The position numbers were made by a program, and so were the translations under genes. Of a DNA stretch of 64,000 nt, positions 45,559 to 57,429 are shown piece after piece. Each line of letters opens with the position of its first letter. Positions within the stretch are counted from its first letter, which is position 1. The notes under the pieces are model-generated. The model saw only the letters and a program-made list of their open reading frames with translations, was not told the origin of the DNA and searched no databases. This stretch comes from Uranotaenia lowii (lineage: Eukaryota; Arthropoda; Insecta; Diptera; Culicidae), in the NCBI RefSeq assembly GCF_029784155.1, contig NC_073693.1, forward strand, positions 289,078,875-289,142,874, given 5' to 3'.

Positions 45559-48500
45559 CTACCGGTTGTTTTTTTGAGATTTCGGTTTTTTTTTTCAACG
45601 CTTATGCTGTTTTTTTCCTCGGGAAAAATAGCCAAAAATAGAATATTTATTCAAATGATTTTCTTTCTTTGTTTTTTTAATAAAGTCGTGGACTGACAAA
45701 GGTGAATTGTACAGAAACATTACAAAGCTTGGCCAAAACCTTTTTCTTTCTATATTACAGTATCACCTTTCTCATCAATAAATAGTTGTAAATTGAATTC
45801 AAAATTTGTGTTTTGTATATCCTTTTTTATTTAATGATATAGATACGCTATAAGATTATTGATTTAAACTTGTAGTCAGTTTTGCTGCAAATACTTAACA
45901 TAGCACAAAAAAGTAGTATTTTTTTACTTGTTTTGTTAAGGATTTATTTTTCAATGTTGTTAGAAGTGTATAGATAGTTGCATATGCGAGTCCAAATTTT
46001 TGACCATTGTTTGTTTTTGATTCAAAAAAAGAGATTCATCCTCATTATTTATTTCATAACTCTTAAAGAAGTTGTTGACCCATTTTGCTGTCTCCAGATA
46101 TACATAAATTGCATCATTCTGGGATGCAGACGGTACTTTAAGACACCATTTAAAGCTTATTTACAATTTTTCATGCTTAAGGTCATTACTTAAAAATTTG
46201 TAATATTTCATTCGGAAAGATGATTAAATATCAATGCGTTTTAATATGCTGTTTGATGATTTCAGTTAAAAAACCAAATTTTAATGCTTTAAAATATGGT
46301 TTTATTTTATTTACAAATCTATCTAAACGAATTTAACTCGAAAATTGAAATGCTAGAAATCTGAAAAATTACATGTGTTTTTAGGTCGTAAAAATAAACG
46401 AAATTATCAATTATGGGGAAGATCTGAAGACCCCCAGCGCTAATTATCTGATAATAAATAAAAATCGCCAAGTAGATATTTTTTGCTTAAATTCTGGGCC
46501 ATGTTTTTAATTAGTATTTTCAATAAGGGTTAACTTAACAAAAAATTTTAAAAACAAAAATTATGAATGTTTGAAAGCTTTGAATTTAAATAAAATGTTA
46601 TTTTAAGATATTTTTTTAACAAGATGGTTCAATTTGATTTTTTTCCAATTTATCGTGTATTGCAATAAAAGACTTTGGATAACATAAACTATTTTCTCCT
46701 TCGATTGCATGAAAGATGTATGATTGGCCAGTTTGAGCTCTCGTTTCTAGCTAGGGAATTACTTAACTTGAAAGCAACTATTTCCAACAGAGAGTTTACA
46801 TTCCATTCACGGAACCAACTTTCATTCCACAACCCATCAACTGTTCAATCGTCCGCGCACTCAGAACTGGTTGGTCAAAGTAAAATCCAAATATTCCTAA
46901 AACTGCAGCAGCAGCAGCAACTCGTCGAAAATCACAAAATACCCCGGTCCAAAAACTCATGAAATATGCATTTGCACAAAATGCTCCATAGCAGCTAATG
47001 AAACTTCATCATGCTACTGGCAGAGAAGTCTGTGCCAACCTTAGAGCCCGTATCGTAATGCTCACTACTTTATTTGGGTACGGAAAGAAGGGGAAAAATC
47101 TCTTTCGTACATTTTTGAGGAAAACCAAACATTCCATCTGCTACGTGGAAACAAAGTTCAGCAGCTTATTTAACCGATTGAGCTCTCTTTTTTGGCTTCG
47201 AAACCATCCAAAGGTGAAGGTGTTTGCGTTTTCATTTTTTTTTACTTCTGACTAAAACTCACAATTTACTTACCAGGACCTGTAGCTGAATATTAAAATG
47301 CTGATGTTTTTTTTTGTAGAAATTGTTACAAAAGTACAGTAAAATTTGATCCAAATATCAAAACTTTAATCATAGGAGGAATTTTTTCCAATAATTTGTT
47401 TCGCATGAAAAATCCATTCAGGTATCAAGTTTCAAACTTCAAACATTTTACTTTACTAAGGTGTTTTTCGCTGCTGAAAAATAAGTGAATGTTTCCGGCA
47501 ATATTTTTCCCTTGAACAAAGGAAATAGATTGGGAAAATTTTTCGGGGCTTCGTTTCCAAAACGTGGCAAAGGGTGATTTATCTGTGTTGTTCACTCCAT
47601 TAGCATGATTTGCCTATCGGTAACATCAAAGGTTTGAGCAGTATGTAGGTGGAAAAATATGAATAGCTTCCGTGAAGTTTGATGTAAAATTTCTGCTTCG
47701 GTTAACTTGCGCGCTTGTTTTTCTCACACAGATATTTTTGGGGAAAAACTTAGGCAGATACAAAGCTTACAGTGTTTTCGTTGGAGGTGTACGAAAGAAA
47801 TATTTACATATTAGATACGGCAAATGGAAGGGTTGAATATGGATATCAATTTCCGAGGTTAAATTTAAGAATGGTGGAATCTTTTTGAGGGCATCCCACA
47901 CATAAATTGCACAATAAATTGTGAGCATGAATATGATTTTTCAAATTTGAGTTTGTTTTCAAAACTTGTTTAAAATTCTAACTAATTTTCATCTGATAAC
48001 TTAATGTGATTTCAAACTTTGAAGTGTTTGTTCCTCCAGACATGATTTGAATTTAAATTAAAATTAATAACAAAAATCATCTCGAATGGCACGAATAAGT
48101 CTTATTTCAATAAATTTATGACAACTCCCAACTGCTTTCCTACTTTTCTTAATCAAAACTGATTTCTTCCAATTTTTATTTCAGTATCACGTTACTTGAT
48201 GTCCCACAAGGCTAGGATTGAGTCGTCATGTTTTGCCCTTTTCATCCCTTCAAAAGTTTCAAATTTTATTTCAATTTCATCCAGTAGATCACGTTTCTCG
48301 GGAAAAAGCCCCCAATGAGAGTGAATTTTGTGGTTTTGAAATACTTTTGGAGCTCTGGTTACTTGAACCGTATGCTACTTTCTCGGTCGTAGGGATGGAG
48401 ACTGTGTTATGAGCCGAATATGGAATGTTGAAGGTGTGTTTTTTTTCATGTTTATAGTGAAAACGTGATGCTGCGAATAAATTTTGAAGCCAGGATAGTT

Positions 48501-49740
48501 TTTGGCGTTACTTTGTAGCATAGAAGTGGATATTTCAAAAGCGTAAAATTAAAAACAAAAATAGTTTTTTTTATACCAGATATTATTAACACATTTGGGA
48601 CTAAGCCAATAAACACAGGAATTTGGCATTCCATATCCTAGAAATCTCTGAATCAAATTCTACAAATTTAGTTCTTTTAGGTTACCGAGAGTGTCGTGTT
48701 TGATTTTTTTGAAAGTTTCTTGATAAATTTTATAACGTTTGACTTATGCTTCCGAGTGTAGAGTTTAGCAGCAAGCAAAAAAAAAACGATAATTCTTCTA
48801 CTTAGGTCACAATGTTTAAAAAAAACTCTTTGGAGCCACTGTTTTCGAGTGATGAATTCAAAGTAAACGTTTTCATTCATAAAAACATATTATGGTAATA
48901 AAATATGAAAACCACTTGGTAACTCGTTACATTTCTTTAAAGTTTCAGCTGAGTTTTTTCAACTCTCTGGAGCCACAAAAATTCGACAACTTACCTAATC
49001 AATGTTTAAGCTCTGATGTTTTAGTTCATGTTTCAACGTTTAATTGCTCTTCATGTAGCAAAATTAAACTACAATCACATCGAATGATGATAAGTGTAGA
49101 ACTGTTTCAAAGGAAATCAAACATTATTCTTCTCTCTGGAGCCACCATTAATATGAAGCCTTTTTACAACATCAGCCTCCAAATTTAGTGCCCGATGCTT
49201 ATGTTAACAATAAAATGAATATGAAATCTGACATGATGTTCAATTTCTCGGGCCAATTTTCTTAAAAAAAAAACTCAAGATTCTATGGTGAAAATTTAAT
49301 GTCTCCACTATATCTAGTGAATGTAAATAGAACACTTAGCGATCATTCTATCGTTTCTCCAGACAAACCTCCGTGCCTGGGAGCTTATCTATTATTCTGT
49401 GTCATGTAACTTCAAAACGATTATGTCACACTTGGTTCATCTTCATTTTTCCGAGCAACATACGGTGTAATATAAGCGTATCTTTCGGTAATCCTAACAT
49501 ATATACAAGCAAGCTAGCACCCGACACCATATGTTAGAAAACGAAGGAAAAATACAAAAAAAAATTAAAAAAAATAAAACACCTTCCCTAGGCGGCTAGA
49601 AAAAGTAAGAGATTTTCACAAGCCCACGCATTTTTTTTTCGCTATGTCTCACCAAGGAAAGATGAAAAATGAAGAAAAAAGTGAATGATATTGAGAGTAG
49701 AGAGCAAAATGACACGACGAGGCCTGGACGAAACATGTAA

Positions 49741-49938
49741 TGTTTCATTATCCGGGCTAACGATGATGAATCTTATCGCTGTCAGACGCAAGAAGATATG
49801 ACAGGTTCCATGGACGGCGGACGATGCTGTTGCCCGGCAGACGAATCATCGACCGAATCAAACGACTGGCGGTTGCTGAACGGTGTTTCTGTGTGGGGAG
49901 GTTCGAGGGATGAAAAACGGCAACGTTCATGCCGGTGA
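49741..49938 (+). other. Open frame of 65 codons in a GC-richer patch
   Basis: The plus strand is open from 49741 to the stop at 49938, with an internal ATG at 49798. The product is polar and has a GGRCCCPADE cluster of three cysteines. No family is recognised. The patch is less AT-rich than its flanks, which by itself raises the chance of an open frame. Confidence 0.2.
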
Positions 49939-50432
49939 AACAAATGTCACGTACTCTCACTAGTGATGGCTAAGAGACTATTTGTAGTGTGTGCGATGTT
50001 CTATGATGACGAAATAACCAAGAGTATAGGGGTTTTCTTTACCGACATTTATTTTGTTCTGCACTATTTGTTCCACATATATAGATACAATAAAGTTGCC
50101 AAGTTTATATAAAATCCTGAAAAAAATCCGGGCATTTAATTTAAATATTGACTTCCAAAAATCAGAGCCATATTTGGACAAATTCTGACGAAATCTAGAA
50201 ATAATTAAACAAAAATGATTAAGAAAATTAGGAAATTTTTTTTTCATAATATTAATCGACAGATTTCAAATCACTGTTTAGACTTCCAAAAACTATTCAT
50301 GATTATTTTTATAAATTAAGCTCAAAAAATTTCGTTTTGTAGGCATTTATTTAAGAAACAATTTCAAAACAATTTGTTTCTTTATATGATTCGCCAAATA
50401 AAGTGAATAAACCCAGGTTAATTCTGGGCTTA

Positions 50433-51735
50433 AAGTCTGCTTAATTTAATATTGGAACACAAACAATTGCGTGTAGTTCAGTCATTTATTAACGAATTCA
50501 TAATTTGTTTTTCATACAAATGTAGCATTTTCGTTACTCTTTCATAAAAAAAAATTTAAAAATTATTCATTGCTGTTTCGAAGAAATTCTCGTACTTTTC
50601 CCGTAATACGGCAGATTAGGCGGCGCACACCCTTTTCGTCCACCGTTTTGGCGATTTGATTCCACCAGTTCTTCATTTGAGTCATGTTCCTAACAAGTTT
50701 TCCCTTTGCCTTAAGCCTCCGCTTCGTGATTACCCAGTATTTCTCTATCGGCCGGAACTGGGGGCAGTTTGGGGGGTTGAGGTCCTTCGGTATTACGCTG
50801 ACCCCGTTCGTTGCGTACCATTCCATAACCGTTTTGCTGTAATAGCAGCTTGCGAGGTCCGGCCAAAACATTACTGGACGGTCGTGGGCACGAATAAACG
50901 GCAGAATCCGTTTCTGTAGGCACTCTTTTTAGTAGACTTCTGATGTCATTGTCTTGTCAGTGAGAAAGACTTTGGTTTTCTGTCCACAACTGCATATCCC
51001 CTGCCAAATCATGTACTTGCGGGCGAATTTATCCGCAAATACGAACTTAAATTTTGCAGGTACATCCCCCCGAGCCGTCGCCAAATAAAATTTTTGACCT
51101 GGGATTTGCCCAAAGTCCGCCTTCACGTAGATCTCATCGTCTATCAGAATACATCCGTCGAACTTGGTCAGCACTTGGTCGTACAGCTTTCGAGCACGGA
51201 TTCTGGCCACATTGTTCTGCTTCAGCGTCCGATTTGGCTGTTTGCTGGCTCGGAATGACCTTATTCCTTCCCGGAGACGAATTCGTCGCACCGTACTGTG
51301 AGCGGCCTGGAACTTATTGGCCAAATCGCGGTCTGAAAGATTGGGATTCCTCTTGACGGCCTTGATGACTTTCCCACGCAGTTTCCGGTCGACAGTTCCA
51401 CTCCGACGCTTCGAATGCGGCTTCCGAGCCGTCGTCAATGTTTCCTTGTACTGCTTGATAACACGCCACGCGGTATTTCTGGGCATTTTAAGCTGTTTAG
51501 CTAGCTTCGATGCCGACAACAATGGATTTTCAAGAAAACTGTGCACAATTTGATCTCTCCGTTCGGCTTTCATGGCGGTTGTTTACAAAATTCTATCGTT
51601 TGGTGTTATGACATAAATACATGGTGAAAGGTAATGAATTTCCCGACACGTGGGTGAAAAAAGTTTCCAAATCCGTCCACTAGGAGCGCCACAATGAGCA
51701 AAAGAATTTGTTCCAATATTAAATGAAGCAGACTT
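50433..51735 (-). mobile_element. Nearly complete DD37E (mariner-type) transposon
   Basis: Terminal inverted repeats of 27 bp (50433-50459 and 51709-51735; AAGTCTGCTT at the tip) differ at one base and are flanked by TA on both sides. The 1303-bp element contains one transposase gene on the minus strand. TA target, TIR and the spacing of catalytic residues place it in the IS630-Tc1-mariner superfamily, DD37E group. It sits inside the hAT MITE at 50091-51831. Confidence 0.9.
50563..51573 (-). pseudogene. DD37E transposase with one in-frame stop
   Basis: ATG at 51573 opens a protein of about 336 codons. N-terminal helix-turn-helix motifs come first (HSFLENPLLSASKLAKQLKM, then RNPNLSDRDLANKFQAAHST), which bind the terminal repeats. 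Catalytic residues follow: Asp in CILIDDEIYVKADF, Asp in MFWPDLASCYYSK, and Glu in CPQFRPIEKYW. There are exactly 37 residues between the second Asp and the Glu. A TAA at 50931-50929, after DKTMTSEVY, interrupts the frame; the same frame continues KECLQKRILPFIRAH to the true stop at 50563. Nothing else is broken, so one mutation inactivates it. Cut-and-paste transposition in the nucleus would be its role. Confidence 0.9.
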
Positions 51736-52007
51736 TATTCAATGAAATCCGGGCAACCAACCGGACTGGACTTTTTTTTGTATTCAATACCCGGGCAATT
51801 CCGGAAAAAAACCAGGCAATCGGCAACCTTAAGATACACATTTTTAAGTTGAATAAGAAAAAAGCAAGAAACAAATAAATAAAATGTGCTTAAAAGACTA
51901 TTTTTTAACTAGACCAGATTGTTTTATTTTAAAATGTTGTTGAAGTTGAACAATGGAACTTTGAAGAAGAATCCAAAGGTGATAAATATAACAAAAATCA
52001 AGTAAAC

Positions 52008-52330
52008 TGTACTGAATTTGGCATGAAATATCTCTATAAATCTTTGATTTCCTTCCTTCTTCCAGTTTCCATACAATTTTTTTCCATAACTCGAGAACAA
52101 ATCGGTCAAATTTGCTACGAGAGGGTATTTGAGAACGAGAATTTTTTTTCTTTGAATATTTCGTACCACAGCCTCCTATTAGTGGAGAGATAGGTAGCAG
52201 GGAACCTAATCAAGCAAATGGAACCAAATTTGCATGGTAAGGCATTCGTATATGAGAAATGATTATATGCCCATTTGTGAACATTCTCCACTTCCATTGG
52301 TAATCAAGGGAGTAACGAAGGGAGCTCCTA
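52008..52330 (+). repeat. Two or three units related to the 12-kb tandem array
   Basis: Cores at about 52015 (GAATTTGGCATGAAAT), 52108 and 52215 (AAGCAAATGGAACCAAATTT) with GGAGAGATAGGTAGC-type phrases match the units at 12.0-13.06 kb. The frames at 51924-52297 (minus) come from the repeat. Confidence 0.65.
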
Positions 52331-52756
52331 ACGTATCAACCAAACCGTCCAAAAATATATATAGTCAATAATTTTTTTAATTGCAAAAAACTGGCTTTTT
52401 GCTTTGGAAAATGACTGATCGGAGAGAAAATTAATCTGAGGATTTTTTATTTTCGATAACTGCAGCTATTCGCAATCTTTGAGAAAAATGATTTAACCAA
52501 ACATGATGTTGAAATCTGGCCACCACAAAAAAAGGAAATAAGAATATTTTACATTACACTGTTTAGAAATTTTTCAGTTCCTCAATTAGAAATAGAATTC
52601 ACAGTTGAAAAACAGAATTCATTGAATTACCTTTTTATCATAATACATTGTTACAGATATTTATGCCAACCTTAAAACAAAAGACCAATTTCGTTTGAGC
52701 AAAAAGTTATTTGTTTTTCAATTTCAAAAGCAACTTTGTCAGTTTTTATGAATGTA

Positions 52757-52960
52757 ATAGCTGATTTTACCCGGCGTTGCTCGGGTTCACATAAAATATA
52801 CGTCAAAATGAAATGTTTGACTTAAAGACATTTTTAAAGATTTGTATTCATCATTATGAGAAACTAAAAACCATTCTGTTGCGATTTTCACATATTGGGC
52901 ACGAAGCAAAACTTCCTTCCTGAACGACAAAACAGCTTAACCTCATTGAACGGGTTCGGC
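52757..52960 (+). repeat. TAGCTGA-type dispersed repeat, second copy
   Basis: The phrase AGCTGATTTTACCCGGCGTT, then GCTCGGGTTC, starts a segment similar in layout to those at 18563 and 60538. Its right border is unclear. Confidence 0.35.
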
Positions 52961-53442
52961 AAATAGTTACTTTTTTTCGAGGTGAATTGTACTGGTTTGT
53001 TTAGGTCAATTCAGCTGAACTTCACCTCGCTACGAGGTAAGATTTACCTTTTTTGAATTCACCTTTTTTCTCGGTGAATTGTACCTTTTTTCCATCCATT
53101 CAGGTAAATTTTACTTCGCTGTGAGGTGAGTTTTACCTCGAAGAGGTAGAAGTTACCATTTAAGCTTTCACGAGCATTCAACCTGCTATCTAAATTTTAC
53201 CATTTTATTATTTTCCGTACAAGTATATTGTTTATTTCAGGGGTGAGCAACCTTTAGAACCAACGAGCCCATTTCTTTCGAGGGGGCCGCACTGAAAATA
53301 TCAATTTCTAACAATTTGTTAAGCTACATGGAATGTTATAGAGAAGAATTAAAATTACACGTAATTCTTTTATAATAACATATTTGTTTTCAGTTTTCTA
53401 ACGGCATCTGGAACAGCAGCAAACGATTTCTGCTGCCACGAG
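52961..53442. other. Repeat-like sequence without a gene
   Basis: 52.98-53.17 kb repeats phrases of the type GAGGTRAATTKTACC several times on the plus strand. Near 53238 CAGGGGTGAGCAACC resembles a hAT tip next to GGGGGCCGCACTGAAAAT, with no clear partner. Confidence 0.4.
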
Positions 53443-53662
53443 CAGAGCCCAGAGGTGCAAAGAGATCCCATCATGAAACATGCAGTACCGATTCTAACAG
53501 CCCGACATCAGCTCCGAAAAAATCATCTTGCAAAGTTGCAAACTGATTCTTCTTCCCTTACGTGCAGAACGTCGAACGTGTCTGCAAGTAAAAGTCAACA
53601 GCGCGATGACTGCACGTTCCGAAAATTTCAAACGATTCTCTGAAGTTAGAATCACTTGCAAA

Positions 53663-55571
53663 CAGTGATGCCACATTTCTATCGGTATTTTGAAACCCAA
53701 AAAAATCTTTTATCGGTATGTAAATCCTAAAAATCGGTATTCGAGGTGGATTTTCAAAAATGCTTACATTTTCAACTCTCCAACGTATTTTTTTAAATAG
53801 ATGCTTGCAATAAACAGCAAGTCTAAGTCTAAGCAAGTCTGCTTTTGCTGACGAAAGCAAAAATCACAAATGAAAATTCAGCAGAAAATCCGAAATAAGT
53901 GTTTCTTTCCAGTACTCAAAACTGAATGGAAATTTATTTTAAAATTTTTAAGATAAGTTAACCACCGTTAATTAATTTTGTAAATTTATTTTTCGGCATA
54001 TCGGTGAAAAGTAGTTCTGAAAATTGATAAAGATGGATAGAGAAGTGAGAAGAAAACTTGCAGATGTTGAAAAGAGCCCGTCCGGGGTATACGTGTTCAC
54101 CACATGTAGACTTCGGACCAACCAGATTTCATTGTATAGGTTAAGGTAGTGCCACCTCTATCCCGGTACTACTTCTCCTAAATAATGAAATGTTGCAGGG
54201 TAAAGTATGGTTTACGTTAATAAGTTTCCTCGCAAAAATGCTCTTTCGCTCTTTTCAACATCTGTAAGTTTTCTTCTCACTTCTCTTTCCATCTTTATCA
54301 ATTTTCAGAACTACTTTTCACCGATATGCCGAAAAATAAATTTACAAAATTTATTTTAAAAGTTACCGTTTGATAAGAAAATTAGGGGCATGGCGAGCAC
54401 CTTCATGTTACACGTTGGTTAGGCATCTAAGTGAAGTAAAAACTTGAGACTTTGATGTTTGGCTAAAGTGGGACGTAAATTTGATAAATTCGATAAGGCA
54501 ATAATAGAACCAGTTCAACCTAAAGGAAATTTTAATTTGGTAAGCACTTACAAATCCAATGGCTTTTTGACGTTCGAGGTAAATATGGGCCCAAGTTGAT
54601 GGTATTCGTTTTATTGATGGATTTTCGCCAACCTGGCCAATTCAGCTTTAAGTATTAGATATGAGTTCTAGCGATAAGAAAAAGAAATTATTGGAGAAAG
54701 TTGAGAGAGTTGTTGCTTAAATTTTTTATAGCCAATAAAAAAATAATTTTATTTTATGAAAAATCACGCATTAGTCATATGAAAATCCAAGAATTTTTTG
54801 CGAAAATTAATGAGAGATGTGCTCTAAAAGAAGGTGTTCTTCCGAAAAACATTAAAAAACACATAGTTTTACTATGTTTTGCCTGGCGTGGTCTTTTGTT
54901 CTGCGATCTCTGTAGTTTAGGTACTTATGAGTTATGATATAATTTATTTGGCTAACAAGATGCAAAAGGATTAAAGATTATACCGATGATATTATATACC
55001 GTGTATCTTAAAATCTCGACATGGGATATGTGGCGACGAGTTGAACAAGGATTATGATTATATTCAAACGGTGTATGTATTTCCTTAAAAAGTAAGCATC
55101 TAACGAGACAAGAGCTTTAATGCGATCGTCAATTGAGATTGGCCTTAAGGAATTTAAATTGGCAGTCGCAGAAGGTCAAATTTCAGCCTTGAGCTTAATC
55201 CATTGGCTTTGAGGTTGAGTACCATAATAGTGCATCATTTGACAGAACAAAGGAACAAAACAGCGCGAACAACTGAGCAAATTATGAGAGTGAGCCGTGC
55301 AGATGTTTGAAGAATACTTTAAAAGTTGTACAGATCAAAGTTACGCCACGCCAGCAACCGAACTTTGTCTTCTTTCTACGGGACCTTTACGAGGATAGCT
55401 TGAATGAAGTCGAAATGTATAGTGGAATGAATTTTGAGTTCAAATCTGAAAAATCGGTATGAAATCGGTATGTTTGCCAAAAATCGGTAATCGGTATGTA
55501 CCGATTCTTGGTCAAAATTTTGCTCAGAAATCGGTATAAATACCGGAAAATCGGTATATGTGGCATCGCTG
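53663..55571. mobile_element. hAT-type element, 1.9 kb, with dense subterminal repeats
   Basis: The ends CAGTGATGCCACAT (53663) and ATGTGGCATCGCTG (to 55571) are inverted repeats with one or two mismatches. Flanks CTTGCAAA (53655-53662) and ATTGCAAA (55572-55579) form a 7-of-8 target duplication with the nTnnnnAn pattern seen for hAT. The undisturbed target is preserved in the other arm near 59.8 kb, which confirms the insertion. AATCGGTAT occurs many times near both ends, a probable transposase-binding repeat. Short frames inside (for example 54701-54937) are not recognisable as transposase. Confidence 0.85.
53975..54350. repeat. Hairpin inside the hAT element, about 102-bp arms
   Basis: Arms 53975-54077 and 54248-54350 are reverse complements with few mismatches, spacer 170 bp. 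In both directions the arm begins an open phrase MDREVRRKLADVEKS or a close variant, which could be a duplicated start of a lost gene. Confidence 0.75.
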
Positions 55572-56310
55572 ATTGCAAACTTGCAAGCCCGAAGATAAAA
55601 TCCCTTGAGCAGAACAGAAAACATCATTTCCGAAGATAGCTACAGTCTGCAAGTTGCTTGCATGCAGCGCGATGATGCGATGTACGTTTGCAAATTTGCA
55701 AGTTGCAACTTGCAAGTTACAAGACGGTGGACTCGTTGTTAAGCGGTTGGATTCGTTCCACTAACCTAAGACCGACCGAACCGAATCCATGGAGGAAGAA
55801 AGTGATAGGCCGAAAAACCACCGCCACCGGCCATCTATTCAGTGGCCGTTCAGCCATTGAAGCGTGCGTGTGTAGCGTATGTACATGGCTATCGGCAAAA
55901 CACTCGGCGCGCCGTACTACAGAAGTAAGGACATGTTGGTGTTGACGTTGTTGGTGCCTTCGTGCTCGTTTCGTTTCCTTCTAAGACGGATTCGAAAGGA
56001 AGTGGTGCCCAAATTTTATATGAGTTTTCAATGATCATTCTAGTGTGTTTAAGATAAATCATCAAAGCGAATAAAAACTAGTTTGTTTTGATTATAGCTT
56101 TGTCATCTTACAACTTATTTATGAATTCAAAAGTGTTGATAAAAGCTTATCTTAAAAATGTTGGAAAATTGTCTTTATTGTTTAATAACATAGCTGCGTT
56201 AAATTTCTTTGAAAGTGCGGCCCGAAAAATTCAATCCATTCTCCGTGGATAGGATCACTTGATAAAACAGAATCACACATTAAAGATTCAGTATTGAGAG
56301 CAGGGTTGCC

Positions 56311-56903
56311 AACATTCACAAATTCAAGGAGCTTGAAAATGAAAATCAAGGAAAATCAGGTTAACATTAAATGATCGAGCTGAGTGCCATTTTTGGTCAC
56401 CGTTGTAAAATGAAATGGAGTTGATACACATTACCGTTAATAGTTCTATTAAATAAGCTAAGTGCTCACTGTCACTTCAACCTTTAAACGCGATGTTATT
56501 TGATTTCATGCCATTTATTCATATTTCGTATCAAAGATTGATCAGCTTTCACACGTTTAACTGACGTTATTTAGCGTTTTTTAAATATGTGATTCAGCAG
56601 TTGTTTGAAAATCTACTTTTTTGGACTTGTTTTATTTAAACTTTGATATTTGAGATACTTATCAAAACCTTCTGCAAAAATTCTTAATAGTAGTTCTCGC
56701 GAAGTTAAACTTAAAAGTAGCAGATTTCAAAAGTTCGTTACGAAAGATACGCAAACAGTTTTAGAAACTTGAATCAAAAATTTCGATTTGTATGAAAATG
56801 TTCATTCATGTTTATCCTTTAGTCAATTTATTTCGATAAAAAGTACATAAGTTGCTGACTTTGAAACATAAATCAATAATTTATTCAGTTTCCATACTTC
56901 TTA
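56311..56903. other. AT-rich spacer between inverted-repeat arm and MITE
   Basis: No gene or repeat is recognised; homology to the other arm ends near 56310. Confidence 0.45.
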
Positions 56904-57118
56904 GGGGCCGTTCACATACCACGTGGACAACTTAGAGGGGGAGGGGGGTATGGAAATGTCCACGATTGTCCACGATTGTCCACGGAGAGGGGGGTAGGGG
57001 TTTGGGTCATGTCCACGTGGACATATTTCCTTTCAAAATATTTTCTAAAGGTGAATTAATATTATGATGTATAAATCAAAATCTTAAAATGGCATACCTT
57101 TCCAGTTTTAGTTTAAAC

Positions 57119-57337
57119 CAGGCATGTCAAACTCGCATGGCATGTTTTCTATGACGTAGAGGGCCGCAGCCAAAATCTGTTAAATCGGTACATTCAGTTT
57201 TAGTTTTTTTTGCAGTAATATTTCACATAAAAATCAGTGGGTTTTTTTTCTGACAATTTAAGACGGGGCTACGCGGGCCGCATTGACCCAGGACGCGGGC
57301 CGCATGCGGCCCGCGATCCCCCAGTTTGACATGCCTG
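57119..57337. mobile_element. Small hAT MITE with palindromic 8-bp target duplication
   Basis: CAGGCATGTCAAACT (57119) and AGTTTGACATGCCTG (to 57337) are perfect inverted repeats, flanked by GTTTAAAC on both sides (57111-57118, 57338-57345). The interior includes GGGCCGCATGCGGCCCGCG, a GC-rich palindromic stretch. 219 bp in total. Confidence 0.9.
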
Positions 57338-57429
57338 GTTTAAACAATAAGTAGCAACTTGAAGGCGAGTAATAAATAAACATCCCAAGCAACCAAAAGT
57401 CCCATAAAAAAAGTACAAAAACGCTTACT

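Larger units (their letters stand above)
44936..50082. other. Long mostly AT-rich stretch without identified genes
   Basis: No domain-bearing frame is seen. 46.69-47.26 kb is less AT-rich and has a CAG repeat near 46903-46918. 49.3-49.97 kb is also more balanced. Both appear single-copy within the window. The rest is AT-rich with short frames. Confidence 0.45.
50091..51831. mobile_element. hAT-type MITE (TAAGGTTGCC family) hosting a DD37E transposon
   Basis: The ends TAAAGTTGCCAAG (50091) and GGCAACCTTA (to 51831) match the tips of the 26.14-kb MITE. The flanks AGATACAA (50083-50090) and AGATACAC (51832-51839) are a 7-of-8 target duplication. Without the DD37E insertion the element is about 440 bp, close to its relative. 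Interior phrases around CATGATTATTTTTATAAA and the CCGGGCAA blocks are shared with the 21.7- and 26.1-kb copies. Confidence 0.8.
53443..56310 (+). repeat. Left arm of a large inverted repeat, split by a hAT element
   Basis: 53443-53662 and 55572-56310 together are the reverse complement of 59115-60037. Shared phrases include CAGAGGTGCAAAGAGATCCC, CAGAACGTCGAACGTGTCTG, CGAAGATAGCTACAGTCTGC, GATGATGCGATGTACGTTTG, GAGGAAGAAAGTGATAGGCC and AAGACGGATTCGAAAGGAAG. The segment is rich in CTTGCAAGT/TTGCAAACTTG palindromic motifs. No reading frame is conserved between the arms, so it appears non-coding. Its nature (transposon, or duplicated regulatory DNA) is unresolved. Confidence 0.75.

Noticed and set aside
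53238..53300. CAGGGGTGAGCAACC as a hAT tip
   Set aside because: It resembles known tips, but no matching right end or target duplication was found within the window.
54701..54937. Possible hAT transposase frame
   Set aside because: Only 78 codons, with none of the conserved hAT C-terminal residues visible.
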